A stretch of 29,094 nucleotides of DNA from Dunaliella salina (GCA_002284615.2 MU069620.1:343628-372721); one strand, 5' to 3'; shown: positions 17,985-27,538, counted from the first letter of the stretch. A program made the numbers and translations. Notes: generated by a model not told the origin, from the sequence alone.

Positions 17985-18430
17985 CGCGGGGGCTCAAGGG
18001 TTACAAGTCCGGGACTCTGGCTGATCAGCTGCGGGTGAAACAATCTCAGCCAGCATCAAGAATTGAAACAAACTCGGACAAAAAGTTTGAGAATCTGTGG
18101 AAAGTCTTGAATCAGTCATAACCTGAAAGTGAGCCAAAAAAGGAATGAAATCAGCATTTGGGGGCCAGGCAAAAGCATGCAATCGCCGGAACCAATCAAT
18201 TATCAGGTCCTCGTACTTCCTTGCAGCTCACACACCTCAATGCAATTGTAATAGAAGAGAGCATGTTTATCGTCTTGGACTACAGCACGCTCACACTTAT
18301 CACAAGTGCATGAACCACCCAGCCATTTGCAGGATTTGGCCTTCAAGCTATGAGCACGAAGCCTAAACGTACTCACATTCCCCAAGACTCGTTTTCCAGA
18401 TTCTTGAATGAATATGAAGGGATACAAAAA
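17985..18430 (-). mobile_element. LINE family C copy C3 (variant C'), with intact target site
   Basis: Minus-strand fragments 18203-18427 and 17994-18182. The upstream one has L-G-N-V-S-T-F-R-L-R-A-H-S-L-K, then C-T-C-D-K-C-E...D-D-K-H-A-L-F; the downstream one ends F-Q-F-L-M-L-A-E-I-V-S-P-A-A-D-Q-P-E-S. Compared with C2 the final residues differ, so this is a sub-lineage. It shows the uninterrupted sequence GCTGGCTGAGATTGTTTCAC (reverse strand, about 18035-18054), the point at which two other family C copies carry insertions. Confidence 0.7.
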
Positions 18431-18664
18431 GTGCTGCTTGGTTCAATAGTTTTCCACATCAAGGATGGTCATTGTTTCCTTGATCACCACTCGGGGGTTC
18501 AGGGCAGTTAGGATCCTGTAAAACACAAAATGGAAAGGATGATGATGCTGTTTTCACTGAGATCTTGAGCAGCCTAAGCATGGTGGATTGGGGGGGGGGA
18601 GGCTACAGGCAGGGCTGCTTATGGGAGAATGAGGCGCGCACCTGGATGGATGGCCAACAACCCA

Positions 18665-18765
18665 CCCAACCCACAGTACACGGGGTTACAAGAGTTTAAA
18701 AGGGGTGGCCCACAGCCCGAGACTTTGGCGGATTGGCTGCTGGTGTAACATTAACAACCAGCACC
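18665..18765 (-). mobile_element. LINE family C' 3'-terminal fragment C4
   Basis: On the minus strand it reads T-P-A-A-N-P-P-K-S-R-A-V then a stop and CTTGTAACCCCG, like the ends of C3 and of the copy at 26482-26560. Only the last 80-100 bp survive. Confidence 0.5.
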
Positions 18766-18929
18766 AACCAGAAATGCTGTTGCTCTTACCACTAGCTTAC
18801 ATGACAAGTCAAGAAATGGCTGAATATCATCAAACTACTATAATGCTGCCAAACTGCTAACAGTAAAAAGAAAAATATAGTCAATGGCCTGTTAGGCCCT
18901 CGCTGTCAAACTCCCAAGTATCTCATTCG
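18766..18929. other. Unassigned spacer
   Basis: Nothing recognised between the C4 fragment and the start of the B-like element; the exact 5' end of that element is unclear. Confidence 0.4.
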
Positions 18930-21317
18930 AATGCTTAAATACAACCTGTGAGAGCGACAATGCACCAGCATACATGCAAGTGGCTTAAATCTCACGTACC
19001 AAGGCCAAATTTCCTTCACTGACACTTCTAGCAATTATCCTATGGGCACCAAATACCCGTAAACTCCCCAGACAGACTGCTTTCAATGCATGCATCCTCT
19101 CATGGAAGCTGGCATTTCAAATTTCTTTTATGTCCTTTCTGATGAGCACACATGTCTTAGATGCCAAAGCTCTGAATTCCTACCATCACAACATGAAGAA
19201 AAAAAGCATACTACGACTCTCAATAGGCTTGCTTCTCTTGCAAACTGCAGTAATCTCAGTCAATCCGCTATTGACCACATTTTTATAGACACTGATGCCA
19301 GCCCAAACAAAGCTCTAGAAGTCAAACAATTAAACCGCACCACTTTAAACCTACTCACCCAGCATACACCTTTAGGATGGTCCTGGACCTCTCAACAAAG
19401 TCTGTCTGTTTCATCCAATCAAGACAACCACAGCAACAAACGACTGAATCCACCCCTGCCAAGCCCTCACACTTTATGCAAACTACTCCACAAACACAAA
19501 CCACAAAAAAGCATAAATACAACTCCGCAAGATTCCTTACTTGTCCCACTGGAGCCACAGAGGTCTATTCACCCACTGTGAACACAAACTTCTTCAACGC
19601 AAAAAAAACTTGAGGGACCAATGAAGGGGCATGCACAGCTCCAGGGTCCTTCTGCCATACACACCGTCTTCAAGTGCGAATTCAAATTCAAGCCATCCTG
19701 AAATGGCAGATGCTAAGCAGGAAAAGGGAAGGTGCCTCACCCACACACTCGAAAGCGCAATACCTGGTTATTTGGGAACCAATGGTCATTGAAAAGTGGG
19801 CTCTGCCATATCTTCGAACAACAGGACTCAAGGTAGCTCACCTTGAACCCTTCCTTAGAAGCAAAATAGAGGATGATATCTGCCAAATGTGCTGGACTCC
19901 CACAAGCATCAAACATGAAGAACACAATTTCATTGACATGCCTCAATGTGACACATGCCAGCGCACATATCACTGGAAATGCCTACCCCATCACAACCTT
20001 TTTGCACCCCATCAGAGTGCATCCAGGGAGACCAGTTGTCCACTTGGGACTGTTCTTAGTGCGCTTATCTTACAAATTCTCACAAAAGACAGCGGATCAG
20101 GACCTTGCAGAGGAAACAGAAATGGTCAAAGTCACCTAGCACTTCACCTGGGAACCCAATTTTATGCTCCTTGAACATCCAGATTCCAAACATGTCCACA
20201 GATTTGAGCAAACTCATACAGACAGCCTTGCTTTTTCACGACAACACTCACCAGCTGACGTCACTGTAGACACTCTCACTCAACAAGGTTTTGAGGGAAC
20301 TGCGGAGTCTCCAAACATCCACTGGAACACAAACCAAGGCCTCCCCATGCGCAACAAGGCATATTTTGTTCTCAATGCTACTAATCCTCAGACAAACATA
20401 GTACCAAGAAATAGGGGTGAAATTTGGCTACGAAATGTGGATCTCATGTTACCAGGATCCAACAAAGTTACTGATGAATAGCTGAAAATTCCTCTGGCAA
20501 TAACCACCCAAGCTGCATGTATTTATGACACCAAGGAAAATGTGCAGGAATTGTCACACCTCACCGCCTACAAATCCTGCTTCATGCGTACAATGCGCAA
20601 GGCAAGCTGGTCTCCACGCCTCCATTAAGCCCCTTGTTCAAAATGAAGCAAAAGAGATTATGGGCCTTCTGCACAGGTACATTTCACAAACGAAATAAGG
20701 AAACCGAAGGAATTAAACTCTTTGTGCACACCAATACGCTTGAGCCATTTTGCTCGAAACAAATATTTTGGGGCCAACACTGATATGTTTTGAACCAAAT
20801 TCACAGGGCTCTCCTTCTGCCACCCTGCCCATGAAGACGAGTCCTTCTCCTACCTCGTCATGCATGCCCTGTCCTCAATTGCTAGCACAACTACTCCGAC
20901 TGCTGCCTTCATGCTCCTCCCCTGCCAGATGGGATGGATCAAGAAAGGATACAGGCGCTGGTTCACTTGCTTCCCTGGCCATGCCACAGTCCTTGCAAAG
21001 TTTCCCTCAGACAGTTTAATGTTCTGACAACCTCAGACCTACCTTCTTCGTCTTGCTCCTCCTGAAAAAGGTATGAGACACATGTAGCTTATTGCCATTT
21101 GGAACAATGAGGGATAGCAAATGCTCTTCCTTAATAACCCAGAATGGCTCAAGGATTTACAACATGCGATTCCCAAAGGGAATCGGTACCACAGTACCTG
21201 TCAACTGGTTGCAAAGAAACAAAACATCCCCTCTGTTTTAAAGCACCTAGCACATTGAGGGAAAGATTTGCACTTTTGTATCGTGACACACACAACCTCA
21301 TTGAAATCTGCAGCCAA
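18930..21317 (+). mobile_element. B-like element copy E, 5' half with PHD finger
   Basis: A plus-strand coding region in several frames. Early part (about 19000-19330): F-N-A-C-I-L-S-W-K-L-A-F-Q-I-S-F and later A-I-D-H-I-F-I-D-T. A PHD-type finger at about 19881-20050: C-Q-M-C...C-D-T-C-x5-H-W-K-C, with the last Cys pair degraded. Then A-Y-F-V-L-N-A-T-N-P and G-E-I-W-L-R-N-V-D at 20359-20447, and T-A-A-F-M-L-L-P-C at about 20907-20933, aligning with T-A-T-F-M-F-L-P-A-W of A1. It continues at 22054 after an inserted A2 copy. PHD fingers are known in some non-LTR retroelements. Many stops and frameshifts: dead. The T-A-x-F-x-x-L-P block could be methyltransferase-like, but that is a guess. Confidence 0.6.
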
Positions 21318-22053
21318 AGAGAAAAGAAAAAGGAAAACAACGTAGACAGAGAAACTCTCCCTGCATCAATTAAGTAAAAGGAGACACATTGGCTGTGAGC
21401 CCCCTTCACCACAAGGTATGGAAAAGAGAAAGCTAATGTGGATCTGGAGGGTTATTAGGAGCACTTGGCTCTAGAACCTGGCTGTGAGAAGTATTCATGT
21501 TTTCAGTAGCGCGGCGCGTGGAGACTAGTTTGTGGGCATATTGAACAGAATGAGCACGAAGTTGTTGAGCAAGCTTCGTGGCATGCTGGTGCTCCAATCC
21601 TAGTTGTTTCAATTGCTTCAGGGTATGCTCAGTGTAAATAGTGCCACCTACATCCGGGAGAATATGGTGAATTGTAACGGCTCTAGCGTGAGTAAGTTTA
21701 CAAAGGTCTGCATGCTGCTGCTTTGCCACGTTCAACTGATGCTCTGGCCTTGCGTCTTCACAGAACTTCATTTCTATTAGGTGCACATGAAGTTCATTTG
21801 TAAACAGTTCATGGGGTTGCCTCATGCGGCTAGTTCTGGTGGTCCTGTGGGGAGCTGCGCAAAGCAGGATGGGAATGGGTAGGAGAAACACCGTTTGCAG
21901 TATGATTGGCATTAAAGGGGGTGATCAAAGCAGCATCTGGTCGACTGGAGTTGAGTCTGTTCTTTTCTGGAGGGTTACGAGGGAAGAATTCAGCAAGTAG
22001 AGTTCTGTTTGAGGCACGTGTACACACAAGCTCTCCGTACGTACGGAGGGAGT
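21318..22053 (-). mobile_element. Family A copy A2, 3' part, with 9-bp target duplication
   Basis: TGCAGCCAA flanks it at 21309-21317 and 22054-22062. The minus strand encodes the nuclease region: S-S-R-P-D-A-A-L-I-T, then I-E-M-K-F-C-E-D-A-R-P-E-H-Q, A-K-Q-Q-H-A-D-L-C, V-G-G-T-I-Y-T-E-H-T, and the terminal N-N-P-P-D-P-H followed by a stop at about 21433. The open frame 21433-21912 is intact over 159 codons. The 3' UTR and TTTTC-type tail match A1, A3 and A4. The 5' end is truncated just upstream of the nuclease. It interrupts the plus-strand copy E/F. Confidence 0.85.
22033..22048. repeat. 16-bp perfect palindrome
   Basis: CTCCGTACGTACGGAG lies near the 5' end of A2, inside an extra stretch of about 25 bp not present in A1 or A3 at the same place. 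Confidence 0.9.
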
Positions 22054-23080
22054 TGCAGCCAACAAAAAATTATTAGACCTAACATACAGCCATTCCTGCA
22101 ACACTTAGAACCGAAGATCCCGAGCTGGCGACACCTAACATCTACAGTGTCATAAACTCAGACAACAGGAGTACGCAGCACGTAGGAGCATCTTTTCCAA
22201 CCCGAAAAACGCCTTCTCCTCCGGAACAATCACCTGCACAGTCAATTCTAAGGGGCATGGACCCACTTAAACAAGAAATAGAGCAGAGCTCGCTGCAACT
22301 TTGGTAGCTCTACAGCAAGGGCACACTTCAATTGCAACTGACAGTTCTTCAGCACTGAATCATTAGAAACCAGATCCTCGAACCCATGGACATGTCCGCA
22401 TACTCACATACATTACTACTACTCAAAGAGGTTGCAACTCGCATTAGTGCTTCAGAGGGCCATGTACACTGTACAACCTATGACCCTCAAAGAGCAGGCC
22501 AATGTCCTCAAACATCAAACAGACACCCTATACAATGGCAAACATGGCAGACGCTTGAGTGGCCACCCTGGGCCTTCTTTATGCCCTCTTTGTGGTGCAC
22601 CTGATAGCGCCTCCCATATCCTACTCAGATGCACTCACCCACAGATATACAGAATGAACATAAATTGCCACCATCAAGCACTCAGCATCTACGGTGAAGC
22701 AATCGGCAAGGGAAACTATGAATATTACATTGTCTCTATGAATATTACATTGTCTCTATAGGTGCATGCAATACAGAGAAGCTCTGCTCCCTAGAGATGG
22801 AAATTAGTATCCGACGAAGCATTCCACATTGGCTGTTTCCAACCAGAAAACCACCAAATACACAGCTCAGTTGCCCCGAAAGCATTACAGTTTTGCCCCT
22901 GGGAGGCAGAGACCCCGCATATCACCCGCAAATTATGGATCCCCAGGGATAGAGATATCCATCTCATTGAACTCAAATTCTGTTCTGAAACCAAAATCGA
23001 ATAAACTCTCCACACTGCACAGAATCAGCAAAAACACACCATTGAAAGCTTACGCACATAAGTTATTGGCCTAACAATTA
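22054..23080 (+). mobile_element. B-like element copy F, continuation of E (RNase H, finger, nuclease)
   Basis: Plus-strand frames in order: G-H-G-P-T...R-A-E-L-A-A (about 22253-22300), V-A-L-Q-Q-G-H-T-S-I-A-T-D-S (RNase H, 22304-22345), then T-V-Q-P-M-T-L-K-E-Q-A-N-V-L and the finger C-P-L-C-G-A-P-D-S-A-S-H-I-L-L-R-C (about 22583-22633), then D-I-H-L-I-E-L-K-F-C-S-E (about 22957-22992), the E-x-K of the nuclease. The RNase H and finger segments are nearly adjacent, so the second half of RNase H is deleted. Removing A2 and one copy of its duplication joins E and F. The 3' end is lost. Confidence 0.65.
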
Positions 23081-23144
23081 ATTTGAAATTGGCGAATTGA
23101 TCAACCCTGTTTCACATTATCGCAAACCCTGTTGATACACGAGT

Positions 23145-23227
23145 TATGTCCCATTTCCTTGGTCAGTGCAACACTTAGCTTTTCTTCTTTGTGTCTAAGC
23201 ATGTGGATTTAATTTTAGCTGGCTGAG
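23145..23227 (+). mobile_element. LINE family C' copy C6, left part (host of element B)
   Basis: Plus strand reads H-F-L-G-Q-C-N-T-stop-L-F-F-F-V-S-K-H-V-D-L-I-L-A-G, aligning with F-L-L-Q...Y-L-F-I-S-E-L-M-D-I-M-L-A-G of C2. It ends in GCTGGCTGAG exactly where the tail of element B starts. The right part is at 24898-24956. Confidence 0.55.
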
Positions 23228-24897
23228 AAAAGAAAAGAAAAAGAAAAGTCTATGCAGGCCAGAGGCCGCCAAAGGGCCCTCTAAACCTGCACCAGACATA
23301 GCTAGCCTTGGAGAGAGCCAGAAACAGAGCTGATGAGGATCTAGGGGTTGTCCGCCATGCGCCATGGACGCTGGGCTCTCCTTATCCTCCTCTCCTCCGC
23401 CGCACGCCCAGCAGAGCCCTCCCCCCCCCCCGAAGCCCCCTGGAAATAAAGAGCATGTCTGGTGTTAGTGATGGATGTTGATTTTTGCATGGCAACTAAG
23501 CTGTTGGCTACTGGTTTAGCTTTGTGCTTAGTAAAGCTTAGATTCATAAGAGGTTTGATTGTGTAGTCATTGTAAATAGTCCACCAATTAAGACGATACG
23601 TGGAGTCACTTCGTCGTTCCTGTTTGGATTTCTTGAACTGCGGGATTCAAGTCTGGTTACAGTGTGGGCATGTTGAGCTGCTGCACGTTCCAGAATGGTA
23701 AAGGGGTTGGTGTTGGGACAGAATTCTAATTCAACAAGTTGGATGTCCCTGTGGCAATCAGGGATCCTAAAGGGATCGAGGTGGACAGGTCGGCCAGGGA
23801 TAGAGTGCACATTGATAGCATCCGGGCGGCTTTGGTGGCGGGCTGAGGAGCCAGTATCATTGGGGAATACCCAATCAGGAATGCTGTGCGTTATGTCATC
23901 AGGGACTTGCATGCCCTGTTCCTGGAGTCTCTCATTACTGCAGCCATCCACAACAATAAGGGATGAGCAATACCGGCCTTCCTGAGGGCATTCACACAGA
24001 GAATGAGGCCTGAATGGTGTCTGCTGGTGTGCATCCCACTCGTTGTTGTGTTGGTACACCTGAGGAGTATGTAATCAATGTTATCTTCATCACCACAGAG
24101 TGGGCGCCTTCCAGGATTGGAAGAAAGTCGAAATTAAAGGCATGTTTTTGTGTGCACAGTGTATCTCTTGTATACTTCATTACGTTTATCTGCTGTTTGA
24201 GGGTAACGTTAACCCAGAGGTTAACCTCAGGATTTTTTCAAAAGGAGTTGCTGATCTCCTTGTTAGCAAGTTGACAGTGAGCTGGATGTTGACTGAAGTG
24301 GTTGGGGAAGCGAATGGCCGGGCAGAGTTAAGCTCCAGCCATCTGTTGTAGTGGTAGCCAGAAGTATCAGCAGAGCCAAGCTTGTGCAGGTTGTCAGTTA
24401 GTGAGATATTGGATTGGGGGAGCATGGGATCGGTGTATGCCCCCATTTGGTGCGTGACAGGTCTTCAATGAGAGCCAGTAGGAATTGTGGAATAGGTCTC
24501 TGGCATCTGCAAGTACAATGTCCATGGTGTCCGTGAGGGCTGCTGTGTGGGCGCAGGCATCGGCCCCCTCGTTGCCTATTATGCCTGAGTGGGCTTTGAC
24601 TTTGTAGAAATGGATAGGGTGGGGGGAATGCTGCAATATGGATGATTTAGCGTGAATGATCTCTGCATGCAGATGGTTCCTTATGCTCATCAGATTCGGG
24701 GTTGTTTTGAAATCTGGGAGAGGTAGGATGCACCACCAGAGGCAATGTCAGTTTGTTCTTGTTGGAGTGTCACAAGAATGCCTGCAACTTCTGCTCTCGT
24801 GATGGTGTGAGTAGGCCCATGACCTTCGGGTTCTGCGTGCAGTTTTCGGTTTTGAAAATAGCCCCCGGAAAAACTTGCTTACTTGTCAACCTTGCGA
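23228..24897 (-). mobile_element. Family B retroelement copy (RNase H, finger, PD-(D/E)XK nuclease)
   Basis: Minus strand, 5' to 3': G-H-G-P-T-H-T-I-T-R-A-E-V-A-G-I-L and D-I-A-S-G-G (24730-24860), K-V-K-A-H-S-G-I-I-G-N-E-G-A-D-A (24394-24690), a finger with P-L-C-G-D-E-D...I-L-L-R-C (about 24060-24110), S-R-P-D-A-I (about 23845) and L-V-E-L-E-F-C-P-N-T-N (about 23725) in a 171-codon frame, and near the end A-L-Y-F-Q-G-A-S-G-G-G and W-R-M-A-D-N-P. The catalytic E-x-K Lys is Glu here (E-L-E). Tail AAAAG-type on the plus strand at 23228-23250. Flanks TAGCTGGCTGA (23216) and TAGCTAGTTGA (24898) look like an 11-bp target duplication with two mismatches. Confidence 0.7.
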
Positions 24898-24956
24898 TAG
24901 CTAGTTGAATGTCTCACTAGTGATCGACCAGCCAGAGGTTCGGGCTATAGGTTAAC
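24898..24956 (+). mobile_element. LINE family C' copy C6, right part
   Basis: Plus strand reads L-N-V-S-L-V-I-D-Q-P-E-V-R-A-I-G then stop, aligning with I-V-S-P-A-A-D-Q-P-E-S of C3. Together with 23145-23227 it forms one family C' end split by B. Confidence 0.6.
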
Positions 24957-25034
24957 CGATGTAAACCCAATGTGAAGCTGTAAGTGTTGGGAGGATGGGG
25001 AAGTGTTTCCTTTCTGGTTTGTTAACGCCTGAAC

Positions 25035-25125
25035 CAGTGAGTGGTGTGGAGTCAGGTGGTGTGGCTGAGACCATCCACAAGCCGATCAGCCAAACAACCT
25101 GGCTGAAGGTCAACCCCCATCGTGA
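25035..25125 (+). mobile_element. LINE family C 3' end C7
   Basis: Plus strand reads A-D-Q-P-N-N-L-A-E-G-Q-P-P-S then stop (25081-25125), the C-type ending seen in C1 and C2. GTGGCTGAG just upstream is the usual insertion point, here not interrupted. Confidence 0.55.
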
Positions 25126-25204
25126 GCTCAATGCTTTTATAAATAAACAGACATGATTTGTCATCAATGTTTTCCAGTACAAATTCTGTGAGTTGAGCTT
25201 TCTT
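25126..25204 (-). mobile_element. LINE family C-like fragment in inverted orientation
   Basis: On the minus strand F-V-L-E-N-I-D-D-K-S-C-L-F-I-Y-K-S-I-E resembles F-L-L-Q-H-N-N-K-H-Y-L-F-I-S-E-L-M-D of C2. It points opposite to C7 next to it. Confidence 0.35.
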
Positions 25205-25294
25205 TGGCCAGGTCTGGTTACAGGCCTCAGTGTCTCTGCTCAGCTGCCCTTGTAGGCGGATCATCGATGATGTAGTGATGTAACCTTACGTTAT
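25205..25294 (-). repeat. Dispersed repeat D, reverse copy
   Basis: GGTCTGGTTACAGGCCTCAG, then CTCAGCTGCCCTTGTAGGC, ending GTGATGTAACCTTACG. It directly precedes the C5 fragment. Confidence 0.75.
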
Positions 25295-25361
25295 AAATCA
25301 AGACTCGTACAGTCTTTCAAAATTTTGTCAGAATTAATTTCAATTTTTGATGCTGGTTGAG
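25295..25361 (+). mobile_element. LINE family C' copy C5, left part (host of A3)
   Basis: ATCAAGACT...TTTCAATTTTTGATGCTGG(T)TGAG aligns with the C3 sequence (GATTCAAGACT...TTTCAATTCTTGATGCTGG) over about 65 bp and encodes Q-F-L-M-L-V-E. It stops at TGAG where the A3 tail begins. The right part is at 26482-26560. Confidence 0.7.
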
Positions 25362-26481
25362 AAAAGAAAAGAAAAGAAAAACTACATAGGCAGATAAACT
25401 CTCCCTACATCAATTAAGGAAAAGGAGACAAATTGGCTCTAATAAGAGCCGTGTGCCACCTCCACCACAAGGTATGGAAAAAGAGAAACTCATGTGGATC
25501 TGGAGGGTTACTAGAAGCACCTGGCTCTAGAACCTGGCTGTGGGAAGTATTCTTGTTTTCAATAGCGCGGCGTGTGTAGACTAGTTTATGGGCATGTTGA
25601 ACAGGATGGCCATGACGTTTTGAGCAAGGTTCGTGGCACGCTGGTGATCCAATCCTAGTTGCTTGAATTGCTTCAGGGTATGCTCAGCGTAAACAGTTCC
25701 ACCTACATCCTGGGGAATAGGGTGAATTGTAACAGTTTTAGTGTTAATAAGTTTACAAAGGTCTGCATGTGGCTGCCTTGCCGCGCTCAACTGATGCTCT
25801 GGCCTTGTGTCTTCACAGAACTTCATTCCTTTGTGCACATGGCGTTTATTCGCATAAAGTTCATGGGGTCGCCTCATGCGGCCAGTTCTGGTGGTCCTTT
25901 GTGAGGAACTGCGCAAAGCATGATGGGAATGGGTAGGAGAAACACCGTTAGAAGTGTGTTTGGCATTAAAGGTGATTAAAACAGCATCTGGCTAACTTGC
26001 GTCCTTTTCTCTCTGGAAGGTTACATGGGAAGAAGTACTTAGGTATATTTCCGTTTGAGGCATGTGTAGGAAGTTGGAGGTTGTGATGTGCAAGGTTGAA
26101 ATCGTTTCCTATGTCTGCGTTGACTAGGCCTGCTCCCACAGGGCTTTTGCTGAGGGCTTTTGTAGTCATTCTGCATGCAATGTTATGGCGTTCAATTTTA
26201 ATGTGGGAGATGATATGGTTTTTTCAGCCTGAGAGCATGTGCAGTGCGCTGTCCAAATGATGGCATTCTGGGCCTTTGGCTTGCGTAGGCTTTTCTTTTT
26301 TTCTTTTCTTTCATTCTACATTCTGGGAGGGGGCAAGGTGGATCAGCTGACCTTTTAAATCGTACTGCATATTTTTGGTTGTAGAGGGTGCCTGTGCGGA
26401 ACTGCAGGATGGTTCGCTTTGCGGGTACAGAGGTGTTGGGCATATTTCTGAAGGTATTGCTAATTTTTTTACGGTAATGAG
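25362..26481 (-). mobile_element. Family A copy A3, 3' part
   Basis: Minus strand: I-S-N-T-F-R-N-M-P-N, F-R-T-G-T-L-Y-N-Q-K-Y-A-V-R-F and the finger start C-P-L-P-E-C (26330-26460), the P-V-G-A-G-L-V block (26080-26150), then a nuclease region in 25581-25916 with M-K-F-C-E-D-T-R-P-E-H-Q and V-G-G-T-V-Y-A-E-H-T. The first Glu of the E-x-K motif is Gly here. The tail is AAAAG-type on the plus strand from 25362. It is broken by frameshifts and by a small insertion at 26273-26319. Flanks TTTTTGATGCTGG and TTTTGATATAGG look like a degraded target duplication in a family C' copy. Confidence 0.75.
26265..26327 (+). mobile_element. Tiny B-type 3'-end insertion with 8-bp target duplication
   Basis: ATTCTGGG stands at 26265-26272 and 26320-26327. 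The 47 bp between read CCTTTGGCTTGCGTAGGC and a CTTTT-rich tail, close to the 3' end of element B (GCCTCTGGCCTGCATAGAC plus tail, reverse strand of 23228-23270). Copy A1 has no insertion at this place. Confidence 0.7.
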
Positions 26482-26560
26482 TTTTGATATAGGAAAATGT
26501 TTCACCAGCAGCCAATCAGCCAGAGTCTCTGGCTGCAAGCCACACCTTGTAAACCCTTTT
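26482..26560 (+). mobile_element. LINE family C' copy C5, right part
   Basis: GTTTCACCAGCAGCCAATCA then GCCAGAGTCTC aligns with C3 and reads N-V-S-P-A-A-N-Q-P-E-S-L-A-A-S-H-T-L then stop. It completes the copy begun at 25295. Confidence 0.7.
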
Positions 26561-26616
26561 GCTCCAGCTAAGCCGCCCTCACACTATGGCAGGTACAAGA
26601 GAGGAACCGTCAGTTA

Positions 26617-26749
26617 GCTGCCCTCAAAGGAAAAAGGAAACTAAGTAGGCAGAGAGATTTTTCCTACATCAATTAAGGAAAAGGAGACACTTAGGCTTGT
26701 AAAGAGCTGTGAGTCCACCACAAGATATGAGAAAGGACAGACTAGTGGT
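26617..26749 (-). mobile_element. Family A copy A4, 3' UTR, left part
   Basis: GAAACTAAGTAGGCAGAGAG, CCTACATCAATTAAGGAAAA and CACCACAAGATATGAGAAA match the 3' UTRs of A1-A3 in the same orientation. The copy continues at 27548 after an inserted transposon. Confidence 0.75.
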
Positions 26750-27538
26750 CAGGTTAGCCAGGCTATGTGTGGAAATGGGGAGTTAATGCCCCGCTGCAAT
26801 CTGAGGCTACAAAGTACTTGAGGATGGCCTGTTTGGTATTTCTGCATCAAAAATTTGAGGGTGGGGCTCTAGTTTTGAGCCATGGGCATTTTAGGTCATT
26901 TTTGACCAGGTCCGGACAAATGGGTGCCCAAACGCCTGCTCTGGCCGAAATTTAGCCAATATTTTAGCTCTCAGGTAGGTTCTAGGCTACGCCTGATCCA
27001 TCAGAGTGAGAAAAATGGGGGGCCAAAATTTGGTCTTGAGCGCTAGGTGCATGGTCACCTGTGCGCCATTTGCCAGGCAAAAGTGGTGCAAACTGGGAAA
27101 CCAGGCGAGCACTGCTTTGGGCCCCAACCTCAGTATGAGGACTTGTCCAGCATATTTCCCAGGCATGTCCTGCCAGTTTTGGTGGCCCAGGAGTGGGTGT
27201 GCGCGTCCCTGGGGCTCGGTCAAAGCGCCAGCTGGCATGAAATTTCAAAAGCCATCTTTTTTTCATTTCCAGCCCGCCACCCTTTGAAAACCAGGTAGAT
27301 GCACTTCTCTCCTAAAAGAGCACTGGGAATTCTAGCCAATTATGGCCATAAGAGAATGAATTGAAAATAATCAAAGCGACCGACCGAATTTCGACTGGAA
27401 TCCGTCCAGTGTATGAAGCCTTTGCTTGCACAAACTGAGTATGCAGTGTTGCTCAGAATGGTCATGGTTAGAGGTCCTGCATACTCAGAATTAGCAGGCC
27501 GGAGCGGGGCACTAACTCAAACCTACATGGCTAACCTG
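26750..27538. mobile_element. 789-bp terminal-inverted-repeat DNA transposon, non-autonomous
   Basis: CAGGTTAGCCA at 26750-26760 is matched by TGGCTAACCTG at 27528-27538. Further in, GAGTTAATGCCCCGCT (26780-26795) pairs with AGCGGGGCACTAACTC (27503-27518) at 15 of 16. ACTAGTGGT (26741-26749) and ACTAGTAGT (27539-27547) would be a 9-bp target duplication with one mismatch. The A4 3' UTR is split exactly here. Counting one or two more bases gives a 13-bp inverted repeat with a poorer duplication. A 9-bp duplication fits Mutator-like elements, but the ends do not settle the superfamily. Internal open frames (94 codons or less) show no transposase. Confidence 0.8.
27435..27488. repeat. 12-bp perfect stem with 30-nt loop
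   Basis: CTGAGTATGCAG (27435-27446) and CTGCATACTCAG (27477-27488) are exact reverse complements, near the right end of the 789-bp transposon. Confidence 0.85.

Noticed and set aside
20790..21010. T-A-x-F-x-x-L-P block as a DNA methyltransferase domain
   Set aside because: No N/D-P-P-Y/F catalytic motif is visible; resemblance is too weak to annotate.
25205..25294. tRNA gene suggested by a B-box-like GGTTACAGGCC
   Set aside because: No cloverleaf or anticodon arm can be drawn around it.
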